A stretch of DNA of 26,307 nt from SZUA-448 sp964602475 (GCA_964602475.1 CAZRRN010000036.1:1-26307); one strand, 5' to 3'; positions 16,282 to 24,158 are shown, numbered from the stretch's first letter. Notes: generated from the sequence alone by a model not told the origin. Numbers and translations: made by a program.

Positions 16282-16371
16282 TGCGGCCTCGTTTCTGCAC
16301 ATCTGATAAATCATGGCATTTATTCTGAATGCTTTGGTCTTTAATACGCCTGCGAATCAAGTCATATGAAT

Positions 16372-16462
16372 CCCCATTTCTGCGCATTTTTTGCGCATAA
16401 CAGGCTTTGTGTCAAGCACTGCGCAGGCACAAATCTGTGTGTGAAAAGTTCATCCTTCACAC
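16372..16462 (-). repeat. Dispersed leader element, copy B (glpK leader), two hairpins
   Basis: Read on the minus strand: H2 is GTGTGAA/TTCACAC (16462-16456 with 16445-16439), 7 bp. H1 is CTGCGCA (16426-16420) with TGCGCAG (16386-16380), a perfect 7 bp, followed by the tail AAATGGGG. The H1 loop holds ACAAAGCCTGTTATGCGC. A third TGCGCA (16397-16392) offers an alternative, mutually exclusive pairing with the 5' arm. The element is about 100 bases before the glpK start; a 6-codon frame (16377-16357) opens in the tail. Confidence 0.65.
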
Positions 16463-16466
16463 TATA

Positions 16467-16495
16467 ACTATAATACGAATTTCTTAAAATGGCAA
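16467..16495 (-). promoter_or_regulatory. Candidate glpK promoter
   Basis: On the minus strand TTGCCA (16495-16490) and TATAGT (16472-16467) are exactly 17 bp apart. A second TATAGT follows immediately. The expected start point, near 16460, falls at the first bases of hairpin H2 of leader element copy B. Confidence 0.55.
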
Positions 16496-16543
16496 ACAGT
16501 TTAGCAGCCAAGTCCGTCAGTTCATGAAATAATTCGGTTATCC

Positions 16544-16572
16544 TTGCTATCTAAAGGACAGAATGGCATAAT
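16544..16572 (+). promoter_or_regulatory. Candidate promoter of the second MATE gene
   Basis: TTGCTA (16544-16549) and CATAAT (16567-16572) are 17 bp apart, with further TAATAATAAT just downstream. The transcript would begin near 16579 and carry a leader of about 85 bases with the inverted repeats described below. Confidence 0.4.
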
Positions 16573-16603
16573 AATAATACACTTTCAGGAAAATGAGGTC
16601 ATA

Positions 16604-16653
16604 AACACGAATAGAATTCTTCTGAATATCACTTCCCCTTTGATATTCGTGTT
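16604..16653 (+). promoter_or_regulatory. Overlapping inverted repeats in the leader of the second MATE gene
   Basis: AACACGAATA (16604-16613) is perfectly complementary to TATTCGTGTT (16644-16653). A second pair, GAATATC (16624-16630) with GATATTC (16642-16648), uses part of the same 3' arm, so the two stems exclude each other. The shared arm ends 9 bases before the ATG. A minimal frame with its own AGGA site (ATG AGG TCA TAA, 16593-16604) ends exactly at the first arm. Confidence 0.5.
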
Positions 16654-16662
16654 AAATGTTTT

Positions 16663-18087
16663 ATGAAAAATCATACAGCTTTTGAATGGAAAAAATTCTT
16701 AATTGGTGTTGCAATTATCGCAATACCGGTCGCCTTACAGAATCTGCTTACTACGACCGGAAGTATGGTAGACACAATGATGATTGCTTCCCTTGGGGAA
16801 ACCAGTGTCGGAGCCGTCGGTCTTTGTGCGCAGTTCTCGTCGCTCATGTTTTCAGGGTATTGGGGCTTCGTCGGCGGTGGGATGCTGTTTTTTGCCCAGT
16901 ACTACGGAGCGCGGGACGAAAAGGGGATCAACCGTTCTTATGGAATAACCCTCTCCTGCATGATGCTGGTGGCTGCTGCTTTTGCAACATTTGCTTTGTT
17001 CTTTCCTGAGACGGTTATGAAAATATATACAGACAAAACTGCCATTCAGGAAATCGGTATTCGTTACTTGAGAATCGTTGGTTTTGCTTACCCTCTGCAG
17101 GTTTTTTCTATGGCAATGTCGGCTCTGCTTCGTACTACTGATCGAGTGCGTATTCCGTTCTTTGGAGCAATCTGTTCGGTGACGACCAATATCTTTTTAA
17201 ACTGGGTATTCATTTACGGGAATCTTGGTGCTCCGGCAATGGGGGTTCAGGGCGCAGCTCTTGCCACTGTCATCGCTGCATTTGTAAACGTTTCGGTAAT
17301 TATTCTGCTGGCAAAATGTTCAAAACACCCGTATTTATTTTGTTTTAAGGGACACTTTTCCTGGAACCGCGATATTCTAAAGCAGTATTTTCGAAAGTGT
17401 TTTCCAATCATCTGCAATGAGGTTCTGATTGGTGTCGGAAATATGATAATTAATATAGTTCTTGGACATCAAAGCGAGCAGGCGATTGCGGCGACCGCAG
17501 TCTTTCGGACACTGGAAGGCTTCATCATCGGTTTCTTCTCAGGGTTCTCCAATGCTGCATCGGTTCTGGTTGGAACGCAAGTCGGTTCCGGAAACCTGAA
17601 ATGTGCATATGAACGCGCAAAACGAATTGTGTTGCTCTGCGGAGTCTGCATTTTAGCCGCCTGTATTTTCCTACTTTCTATTCACAAGCCACTGTTAACA
17701 GCAATGAGCCTGTCTGGTGAATCCTACGATATATGTACCGGAATGCTTGTTATTTACTGCGTGGCAGCAGTACTACGAATGTGCAACTGGGCGCAGAACG
17801 ATACCTACCGGTCTGCAGGTGATGCTTCTTACGGTACAATTCTTGAAATTGTCTTTATGTATGTGATGGTGCTTCCGGCAATCCTTTTGACCGGTATTGT
17901 TTTTCGTGTTCCGTTTCTTTATATCTTTGTATGCTGTTACATTGACGAACCGATCCGTTTCATCCTCATGCAGCGACATATGTATTCCGGACGATGGATG
18001 AAACCGGTTACCGAAGAAGGAAAAAAAGCACTGACAGAATTCTTTCATGATAATAAGCAAAGCGAGCAGTCTTCCATACACAATTAA
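16663..18087 (+). CDS. MATE family exporter (second, distinct)
   Basis: A 474-residue, 12-helix MATE transporter, different in sequence from the one at 268. Family-like segments: VALQNLLTTTGSMVDTMMIA near 23-42, ARDEKGINRSYG after helix 2, and the second-half GFFSGFSNAASVLVGTQVGS near 286-305. It should export organic cations or metabolites using an ion gradient; the substrate is unknown. No good Shine-Dalgarno stands before the ATG, unusual here, while an inverted-repeat leader ends 9 bases before it, hinting at translational control. Its TAA overlaps the stop of the FHA gene on the other strand by 4 bp, and I see no terminator between them. Confidence 0.92.
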   Translation: MKNHTAFEWKKFLIGVAIIAIPVALQNLLTTTGSMVDTMMIASLGETSVGAVGLCAQFSSLMFSGYWGFVGGGMLFFAQYYGARDEKGINRSYGITLSCMMLVAAAFATFALFFPETVMKIYTDKTAIQEIGIRYLRIVGFAYPLQVFSMAMSALLRTTDRVRIPFFGAICSVTTNIFLNWVFIYGNLGAPAMGVQGAALATVIAAFVNVSVIILLAKCSKHPYLFCFKGHFSWNRDILKQYFRKCFPIICNEVLIGVGNMIINIVLGHQSEQAIAATAVFRTLEGFIIGFFSGFSNAASVLVGTQVGSGNLKCAYERAKRIVLLCGVCILAACIFLLSIHKPLLTAMSLSGESYDICTGMLVIYCVAAVLRMCNWAQNDTYRSAGDASYGTILEIVFMYVMVLPAILLTGIVFRVPFLYIFVCCYIDEPIRFILMQRHMYSGRWMKPVTEEGKKALTEFFHDNKQSEQSSIHN

Positions 18088-19265
18088 ATCCATTTTCTGT
18101 TCATTCTGAATCGGTAGCCTTGGTTTGCAAACATGATTTCATCGCCATCCTTCAGTTCGTAACGTTTATTTTCTGGAATACGGATTCCGTTTATAAAGGT
18201 TCCGTTCGTAGAATTCATATCCTCCAAATAAACCCTCCCGTCCTGAAGCATCAGCTTTGCGTGAATCCGGCTGACCGCCGAATCCTTTAATTCACAGCTT
18301 AAATTTGCTCCCGCCTTTCCGATATAAAACGGAAAGTCTGTCAGATAGATGTCTGTTCTGTCTGCGTCCGATGCTTCCAAATAAAAAAGCGCTTTCCCCG
18401 GAGGCCGATACAGCAAAACTGTCCGTTCGGATTCCTGGCCGCCCGGTTCCGGGGCGATATTCACAGCTGGATTGCCGTGGCTCTGCCTGACAGCATTGAT
18501 TTCTTTCGATTCCTCCTGCCGAAAAAACCGCGCCAAATACCGCCGCCAGCTTTTGTCCGGCTTTGAATGCTCCTCATCCGGTATTGACTTCTGTCCTGCT
18601 GTGTCACAGGATACAACCTGTTCTTCTGCAGGTCTTTTCGGCTCTGCTTCCGGTCTTTTTCTTTCTTTTGACAGTAGCGCTTCTGCTTCTTTTTCCCGGT
18701 ACTCTTCGTCCTTGTTATTTTGTTCAAGAATTCGTACAAAGTCTTCAAAAGTGCAGCCCGGTTCCTTACTTTTCATATACATTGTGTAAACTGCATAGAC
18801 TGCATTCCTGTCATTGTAATCAATTTTGTTCATTAGATATTCAAGAAGACCGGCAAATTGATCTGCCAGACATAGGTTGTATCCGGGAAAACAGCAAAGC
18901 TGAATTTCTTCTGACTCAGGTTTAATAAAAATGTAATCCTGATGTATAAGATAATCCCGTTCATCAAGAAGAAATTTCCGGCCTCCATCTACTGTATCTA
19001 TAATTCCGTGAAATAGCCCCCGAAGATGCTCATAATTCAGTTTATGTAATTCAAGAAGCTGTGACAGGGCTTCACACCCTGTCACATCATATGCAAAAAT
19101 TGTGTGCTGATCCAGCCTGCGCTCAGAAAAGCGGTAAATACCGGCGATTTCATTATATAAAAGCATTTTCTCATAGTAGTTCGGACGTTCTTTTTCTCCG
19201 CTGTCGTCATAAACCAGAAGCTCATTCTTCTGCATATCCCTTCTGTATTCACTCCGTATTGCCAT
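18084..19265 (-). CDS. FHA domain protein with DUF6382-like N-terminus (tad locus)
   Basis: A 393-residue cytoplasmic protein, last of the visible tad operon. Residues 10-175 match the DUF6382-like region found N-terminal to FHA domains in Clostridia (SEYRRDMQKNELLVYDD; FLLDERDYLIHQDYIFI; CFPGYNL). A charged linker follows (about 195-300). The C-terminal FHA domain (about 310-390) has the phosphothreonine-binding signatures FYIGKAGANLSCEL, SAVSRIHAKL and DMNSTNGTFING. FHA proteins read Ser/Thr phosphorylation and often sit in secretion loci, so a regulatory role in pilus assembly is inferred. The start has GGAGG 11 bases upstream and overlaps the preceding TadE-like gene by 17 bp; Met11 is an alternative start. 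Confidence 0.88.
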   Translation of the reverse strand: MAIRSEYRRDMQKNELLVYDDSGEKERPNYYEKMLLYNEIAGIYRFSERRLDQHTIFAYDVTGCEALSQLLELHKLNYEHLRGLFHGIIDTVDGGRKFLLDERDYLIHQDYIFIKPESEEIQLCCFPGYNLCLADQFAGLLEYLMNKIDYNDRNAVYAVYTMYMKSKEPGCTFEDFVRILEQNNKDEEYREKEAEALLSKERKRPEAEPKRPAEEQVVSCDTAGQKSIPDEEHSKPDKSWRRYLARFFRQEESKEINAVRQSHGNPAVNIAPEPGGQESERTVLLYRPPGKALFYLEASDADRTDIYLTDFPFYIGKAGANLSCELKDSAVSRIHAKLMLQDGRVYLEDMNSTNGTFINGIRIPENKRYELKDGDEIMFANQGYRFRMNRKWI

Positions 19266-19947
19266 CCTTTATCATTCCTCCGAGTCCTTCAAATAGTTCA
19301 ATTACATCTATAACAGCTGCCGTCAATCTGGTCGTTCTTTCCGGCGCAATAATCTTACTTCCCATTCGATATTCGGTACACAAGATTCGTTCTTGAAACA
19401 GGTCAGACAGCACCGGTACAATTGCCTGCATTTTCAAGACCGCTTGAAATATTATACAGTCGCCGCTTTTCTTATATGAGATTTCGGACAACGAAGACAT
19501 GAGTAAGCTGCCCTTTTGTTCCTCCAGCCACTGTCGGAGAAGCTGTTCTGCTTCTTTCTCCGAGGTTGAGAAAAAAATCGGTGCAGCGGCAAGCCGTTCA
19601 AAATCACAGCTCCGGTTCAAACAACTGATATCCTTACGTTCTGCTGTCTCTGCCATTTCCACCTCAGCAGCTTCTGTTCCTTCTGCTGGTTCTGTTCCTG
19701 CCGTAGCTCCTGTTGCAGCTTCTGTTTCTGCTGGTATTTTGGGGACTGCCCCTGATTCGTTACAGTAAACCAGATAGCTCCCCGCCTGTTGAAGCACCGA
19801 CTGTACCACTACTCGATCATGAAGCCAGACACACAGCTGAACCAGTGCAAGAATGACCACAAGAATAATTGGAAACAGAAGCGAGGCTTCAACCGTATAG
19901 CCTGCTTTCAGCCTCACCGAATTCGCTTTTCTTCTGTCCTTTCTCAT
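19249..19947 (-). CDS. TadE-like pseudopilin, second copy
   Basis: A 232-residue single-helix protein. The N-terminus is TadE-type: a basic stretch, then AGYTVEASLLFPIILVVIL (15-33), in which Glu20 lies five residues after the glycine of the putative prepilin peptidase site. Residues 70-105 are a Thr/Ala/Glu-rich insert. The rest is a soluble extracytoplasmic domain ending in RMGSKIIAPERTTRLTAAVIDVIELFEGLGGMI. TadE-like proteins are minor pilins of Flp/Tad pili. Start supported by AAGGAG. It is 9 bases after the prepilin peptidase gene and overlaps the FHA gene. Confidence 0.8.
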   Translation of the reverse strand: MRKDRRKANSVRLKAGYTVEASLLFPIILVVILALVQLCVWLHDRVVVQSVLQQAGSYLVYCNESGAVPKIPAETEAATGATAGTEPAEGTEAAEVEMAETAERKDISCLNRSCDFERLAAAPIFFSTSEKEAEQLLRQWLEEQKGSLLMSSLSEISYKKSGDCIIFQAVLKMQAIVPVLSDLFQERILCTEYRMGSKIIAPERTTRLTAAVIDVIELFEGLGGMIKDGNTE

Positions 19948-19956
19948 ACTCTCTCC

Positions 19957-20412
19957 TTACTGATTAAACAGACAAATCAGATAGCCACAAAACAAGAACG
20001 GAATCAACGGCAGAGTTCCGTTTTTATTGACCTTGTGAAGGAGAAGAAGTACTCCCGAGATCAGCCCTGCCAGAATCAGTCCATAGCTTAGTATTGTCAG
20101 ATTAGTATAAAATCCCAGCGCAAGTCCCGTGATACAGAGAACAAATCCATCTCCGGAACCAAGTTTTCCACGCAGAAAAAGAGCAAGGAGAAGAAACACA
20201 ACTCCGATTGCAGCTCCGGCTATTCTGCTAATTAATCCATTTCCCTTTCCTTGAAGTTCTGTTAAAACTACTGCAATCAGTACCACAACCCCACCTACTG
20301 CAAGAAACCAGACCGGAAGCTTCTTCGTGCGCAGATCCAAGACCGAGCAGGGCAGTAGAATAAGTCCTGTTATTATTGTCAGTATCAGCTTCCCGTTTAT
20401 ATCAATCTCCAT
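19957..20412 (-). CDS. A24 family prepilin peptidase (TadV/CpaA-like)
   Basis: A 151-residue polytopic aspartyl protease that would cleave the leaders of the Flp pilin and TadE-like proteins on the cytoplasmic face. Both catalytic aspartates are present in family context: Asp26 in LDLRTKKLP and Asp88 in GSGDGFVL. It lacks the N-terminal methylase domain of PilD, as in TadV/CpaA enzymes. The start at 20412 (MEIDINGKLILT) is preferred over a frame extending to 20484 because the extension is basic and overlaps the tadE end; the ribosome site AGAAG is weak. It lies between the two TadE-like genes. Confidence 0.9.
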   Translation of the reverse strand: MEIDINGKLILTIITGLILLPCSVLDLRTKKLPVWFLAVGGVVVLIAVVLTELQGKGNGLISRIAGAAIGVVFLLLALFLRGKLGSGDGFVLCITGLALGFYTNLTILSYGLILAGLISGVLLLLHKVNKNGTLPLIPFLFCGYLICLFNQ

Positions 20413-20438
20413 TGCTTCTTTCAATCTAATCCTCTTTT

Positions 20439-21317
20439 CTATTGCTCTCCTGAATTCTTTTCTGCTTCTGCAGCCGAAGAACAACGGCTGCAGACAGTCA
20501 TTCCTTCAACATCATCCAAGGTTTTTGCCAGAATCGTCCGTTTTAGACCGGAACAATCACGTATTACATGATACCTGTTTCCCTCAGCCGAAACATAGAC
20601 AGATTCAGGTATCGTCCCGCCTTTGGTACAGTGTTCACAAGCGTAGTATATTGATCCGTTTTGATTGCGCTGTACAGAAAGAGACTCCGTCGGAACAAGA
20701 CGAATTGTCAGCTTCAGATGGCTACAGCTTTGTGTCAGATGATAAACTCTTCCTGTTTCGGTTACATACACGGTTCCCGCCTCGGTCGGTCTTTCCTCCG
20801 GTGTTCCGCTGAAAAGCCGTCCGACCGCCCGTTGTGTTACCGAGAAAGCAGGAACATATGACACAGCAAGCGGAAGTCTGACACGATAGGTTAATTCAAT
20901 CCGGACACAATGATCTGTTGTACTAATTTTTGATTTACTGAAATCAAATCCGGACCAACCATCACAGATTCCATAATCTGAAAGCCTCTTTAGATCAATA
21001 TGTCTGGACGTAAGCAGCTTCAACATCGGTCCGTCTGCGCAGGACAGCACAAGGCTGACGGCTTCGTCCTGAAATTCTGTTTTTTGAAGTAGCTCTGCTG
21101 CTTTTTCGTTTACCATTGCTTCTGCCGTCTTATAGAGATATCCATAAGCGGTAATTTCCTGCACTGTCTCAGTGACAGCCTTCTGAACATAAAGCTGGAG
21201 TTCCATAAGGCGAAAGAAAAAACATAGACTGAGAACTGTTATCATAAATATTGGCAGTACCAGCGCCGTCTCAACCGTAATTGATGCCGGAAGTTTAGCT
21301 TGCTTATTTATATTCAT
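20439..21317 (-). CDS. TadE-like protein with two C-terminal His/Cys modules
   Basis: A 292-residue protein. Residues 10-40 are the TadE-type helix (ASITVETALVLPIFMITVLS; Glu16). A domain of about 120 residues follows. From 183 on there are two tandem copies of a small module: VYVTETGRVYH(193)...C198...C227xxC230 and VYVSAEGNRYH(250)...C255...C276xxC279. The H-x4-C...C-x2-C layout resembles the small zinc-binding modules at the end of ComEC- or nuclease-like proteins and of Ada. The protein would be anchored with these modules outside the membrane, an unusual addition to a minor pilin. Start: ATG 21317 with AGGAT 10 bases upstream, directly after a long RNA hairpin. Confidence 0.85.
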   Translation of the reverse strand: MNINKQAKLPASITVETALVLPIFMITVLSLCFFFRLMELQLYVQKAVTETVQEITAYGYLYKTAEAMVNEKAAELLQKTEFQDEAVSLVLSCADGPMLKLLTSRHIDLKRLSDYGICDGWSGFDFSKSKISTTDHCVRIELTYRVRLPLAVSYVPAFSVTQRAVGRLFSGTPEERPTEAGTVYVTETGRVYHLTQSCSHLKLTIRLVPTESLSVQRNQNGSIYYACEHCTKGGTIPESVYVSAEGNRYHVIRDCSGLKRTILAKTLDDVEGMTVCSRCSSAAEAEKNSGEQ

Positions 21318-21339
21318 TTGTTATATCCTGTCTCTTCTG

Positions 21340-21450
21340 CGTCTCGGGCTCCTGTAAACCTGTTCTTATTGGGTTAATAATGTATTTGCGGATACTTGTT
21401 CCCCGGGAGATTGTTGGGTTATAAGAACAGATTTATAAAAGCCCGAAACA
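21340..21450 (-). ncRNA. Long intercistronic RNA hairpin in the tad operon
   Basis: The strand 21421-21450 pairs with 21340-21369 over 30 positions with one mismatch (21354/21436). Of 29 pairs, 24 are Watson-Crick and five (21340, 21343, 21351, 21352, 21359 with partners) are G-U on the minus strand, where the operon is transcribed; on the plus strand these would be A-C mismatches. The loop is 51 nt and contains CCCGGG. The hairpin begins 6 bases after the DUF5702 stop and ends about 10 bases before the tadE ribosome site. No U-run follows, so it is not an ordinary terminator. Confidence 0.75.
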
Positions 21451-21456
21451 GCTTTG

Positions 21457-23964
21457 CTAGTATAACGCTCCACTATAAATCCGGTAAGTAAAGCCTTGCA
21501 TTTCTCTTTTTCGATAAAATGGCAGTTTTAGGAACACTGCCGGCAGCAAAAACTCAGCGGTTATATTAAAACCATACAGAACCCTGTTCATTCGAAATCC
21601 ATCATCTTCAAGGGCAAGATTCTCCTGCATCAGATCCAGTGTACGCATATTCTGTTTTGTTTCATCCTGTAATAACAGAAACAACAGAAGGTATTCCGTA
21701 TACCCCAGCTTTACACCGGTATCCTCCGGTCTCGATTCCGCCTTCGCTTGTATAACCGGCTTCACCATGATCAAAAGCTCTTCAAATCCAACCTGAAAGC
21801 TGTTCTTTGTCGGAATGAGTGTTATCTTTTTCCCCTGCAGGATTGCTGCCGTCTCCACCATCGCCGCCTCAAAAGCCCAGACCAGAATTACAAGATATTT
21901 CATAATCAGAATCAGAATCGGAAGACCAGTAAAGCCAAGTAATCCGGAAGCAAATGCCTGTACTGTATTGCATTTTTCACTATCTCCAAGAACATGAATC
22001 AGACAGAACAATGTCCGAACAAGCAGAATACGCACAACAACCGATGCCAACGCATCCCGATCCGTTGATTTTCCGCTCAAAATATATTCCAGCTCATACT
22101 CCATCACCGTCGATTCTTCGCAACCTTTCATATAGCCTGAAAAATGATCTGTCAAATAGGAGAGAAACAGAATCTTTTCTGCTATCGCCGATGCTCCCTT
22201 TGCTGTTAGGTCCCCAATTCCCTGAAGCGGTGCTTCACTTTCAAAAACCGACAACAGCCCCTTTTCTTCCTCAGAAGCCACCTTGGAAGCTTCTTCATTA
22301 TCTGTCTTTGCTTCCGATACCATTTGGCTTGGAAGATATTGGGAAGTCAGCTTCTTATCTGACAGCTTATCGGTATTCTGGATTAATATCTCTGTCAACC
22401 CCCAGCCAAACAGAGCATTTGCTGCTCCAAGCGGGCTTTCTCCTTCGGACTTCAGCTTCATTTCACTGTAATCGAAGTCCAAACCGTCGAAGCTGTATTC
22501 CTTACAATCCTGCTGTAATATTCTGAGTGTTTCTCTCCATACCGTTTCATCTTCCGGAAGTGGGATGCTGTGCTTCAAATGTTCCTGTATTTTTTCACAT
22601 ACAATTTGATCCTTGGAAAGCGTTTGTTCCATTGTCTTAAAATCCAGAATTCGTTCTTTTCCTTCCACCCCGTCCCCGATATACTCCTTCATCGTTTCAA
22701 GTCCACTGTTCAGTTCACTGTATAACTCCTGATCAAGCCATTCTACTGCTGACATTAACTGATCTTCATACTCCCAGACCGAGGATTCTGCGATCGCCTG
22801 CCGTATTCGAATTTCACCCAGAATATACCGTGCTTCCGTGATTGCTACAATACAGCCCTGAACAAGACTTTTGATTTTCTGCTTCTGGAATGAATATTGT
22901 ACGGACAGTCCTGCTGCCTTTACTGTCTCAAGGAGCAACTCTCCCTTTAACCTAATTCGCTCTTTCAGTGTCTGATTCTCTTTTTCTTCCAATAAAATAT
23001 CGTCCTCCGGAGAAGCACTGTTGTTAACAATTGGCTCTGGTGTCTCCATGGCTAGACTCTCCGCTCCGGATTCGGGCAGCTCTTCGGCATTCACCCCCTG
23101 ATCCGACAGTCCATCCAGCTGCCGGGAAAGGTCTTCTATTATTCCTTTACAGGTCAGATACTGTTCTCCCAGACTCTCCAGCTCTGTAATCATAGTAAGC
23201 GGATCGCAGTAGTGCTCCTTAAGAGTGTCAAACAGCTCTCCGTGATACACCCCCGTGGAACTCATCGTTGGTTCCCCAATCAGCAGCTTCTTTACAAAAT
23301 TACCTGCAATTCGGATTTTTCCCTTCCAGGTCTGCCGGATTCCGTTTGCATTACAACAGATTCCGTCCACCAGTTCAAACAGTTCCAGTACACATTCATC
23401 AATCTCTGCGAGACTTTCCTCTGTACCACTCTTGGTTTTTAAGAGTGCGGAGGTTTTGTCAGCTTTTTCAAACAGATCCAGTGATTCCAACAGCTTCTCC
23501 GCTGCCAGTGTGGTACCCCGATACTGCATATATTCCACTGCCTGTCTTCGAAACAAACGTCCATCGTAATCCGTCAGCATTGCTGTCTCTGTAACCTCCA
23601 GTCCGGACAATGAAAACTTCCAAAGAAAAGCACTGTCCGTCTGCAGATTTCCTGTAATATAATTTTCCGTCTGTTCACTAAGATACGCACTTGCTTCTTT
23701 ACGATTCGCTCCCATCGACTGACATCCGAAAATATGATAGCGTTCAAATAACGGAGTACAGAAGTCCGCCAGTACCGAATCCACAGAAAGCTTCGTTGCA
23801 GCCTCGGCTATATATCTGGCCCCTGCCGTTCGGGCTGATTCCAGCGTGACTGTGAGCAATGAAAGCAGCAGTAAAAGGATTAGTGTCAAATATACAGTAA
23901 TGACTGCGGGCATCCGGTCTGTCAAAAGGCGGTTTACTTTGAAACTTTTTCGTTCCGTGTTCAA
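21457..23964 (-). CDS. DUF5702-like large tad-associated protein
   Basis: An 835-residue protein with an N-terminal membrane helix (MPAVITVYLTLILLLLLSLLTV, 18-39) followed by LESARTAGARYIAEAATKLSVDS, the layout of TadG/TadE-type pilus proteins. A very long extracytoplasmic region (45-640) is rich in predicted helices and coiled coil. A C-terminal part has further hydrophobic segments (about 655-720, including GLPILILIMKYLVILVWAFEAAMVE). This matches the DUF5702 proteins I associate with Clostridial tad loci; its precise role is unknown. The start is a TTG at 23964, four bases after GGAGG; the next Met is residue 18, inside the membrane entry. It follows the flp gene by 17 bases and ends beside the long RNA hairpin. 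Confidence 0.85.
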   Translation of the reverse strand: MNTERKSFKVNRLLTDRMPAVITVYLTLILLLLLSLLTVTLESARTAGARYIAEAATKLSVDSVLADFCTPLFERYHIFGCQSMGANRKEASAYLSEQTENYITGNLQTDSAFLWKFSLSGLEVTETAMLTDYDGRLFRRQAVEYMQYRGTTLAAEKLLESLDLFEKADKTSALLKTKSGTEESLAEIDECVLELFELVDGICCNANGIRQTWKGKIRIAGNFVKKLLIGEPTMSSTGVYHGELFDTLKEHYCDPLTMITELESLGEQYLTCKGIIEDLSRQLDGLSDQGVNAEELPESGAESLAMETPEPIVNNSASPEDDILLEEKENQTLKERIRLKGELLLETVKAAGLSVQYSFQKQKIKSLVQGCIVAITEARYILGEIRIRQAIAESSVWEYEDQLMSAVEWLDQELYSELNSGLETMKEYIGDGVEGKERILDFKTMEQTLSKDQIVCEKIQEHLKHSIPLPEDETVWRETLRILQQDCKEYSFDGLDFDYSEMKLKSEGESPLGAANALFGWGLTEILIQNTDKLSDKKLTSQYLPSQMVSEAKTDNEEASKVASEEEKGLLSVFESEAPLQGIGDLTAKGASAIAEKILFLSYLTDHFSGYMKGCEESTVMEYELEYILSGKSTDRDALASVVVRILLVRTLFCLIHVLGDSEKCNTVQAFASGLLGFTGLPILILIMKYLVILVWAFEAAMVETAAILQGKKITLIPTKNSFQVGFEELLIMVKPVIQAKAESRPEDTGVKLGYTEYLLLFLLLQDETKQNMRTLDLMQENLALEDDGFRMNRVLYGFNITAEFLLPAVFLKLPFYRKREMQGFTYRIYSGALY

Positions 23965-23981
23965 GACTCCTCCATCTGGAT

Positions 23982-24158
23982 TTACGACCCGATAATCTTG
24001 TCTGTATTGTTGGTAATTGCATCAAATGCCGTTGTTACTACTGCTTCAATCTGTGATTTGAATATTATAATCAGTCCCAAAATAATTACCAGAATTAAAA
24101 TTATTTCAATAACTCCGATTCCACGATTATCATTATTTAACATTTTCCTAACCTTCAT
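23982..24158 (-). CDS. flp: Flp family type IVb pilin
   Basis: A 58-residue prepilin. Basic leader MKVRKMLNNDNRG, then the cleaved hydrophobic helix beginning IGVIEIILILVIILG: glycine before the cleavage site and glutamate at +5, as required for A24 peptidase processing. The short tail FKSQIEAVVTTAFDAITNNT matches Clostridial Flp1-type pilins, usually 50-65 residues. AGGAG lies 7 bases before the ATG. It would be the major subunit of the pilus, processed by the peptidase at 19957-20412. Located between tadC and the DUF5702 gene. Confidence 0.92.
   Translation of the reverse strand: MKVRKMLNNDNRGIGVIEIILILVIILGLIIIFKSQIEAVVTTAFDAITNNTDKIIGS

Noticed and set aside
16282..16300. GCAGAAACGAGG just before the glpK start resembles the leader-element tail, a possible sixth copy.
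   Set aside because: No complementary 5' arm was found upstream; the likeness may only reflect a shared ribosome binding site sequence.
16413..16418. TTGACA-like hexamer inside the H1 loop of leader copy B as a -35 box.
   Set aside because: It is TTGATA in copy A and absent in C, D and E, and no good -10 lies 17 bp downstream; the promoter outside the element is better.
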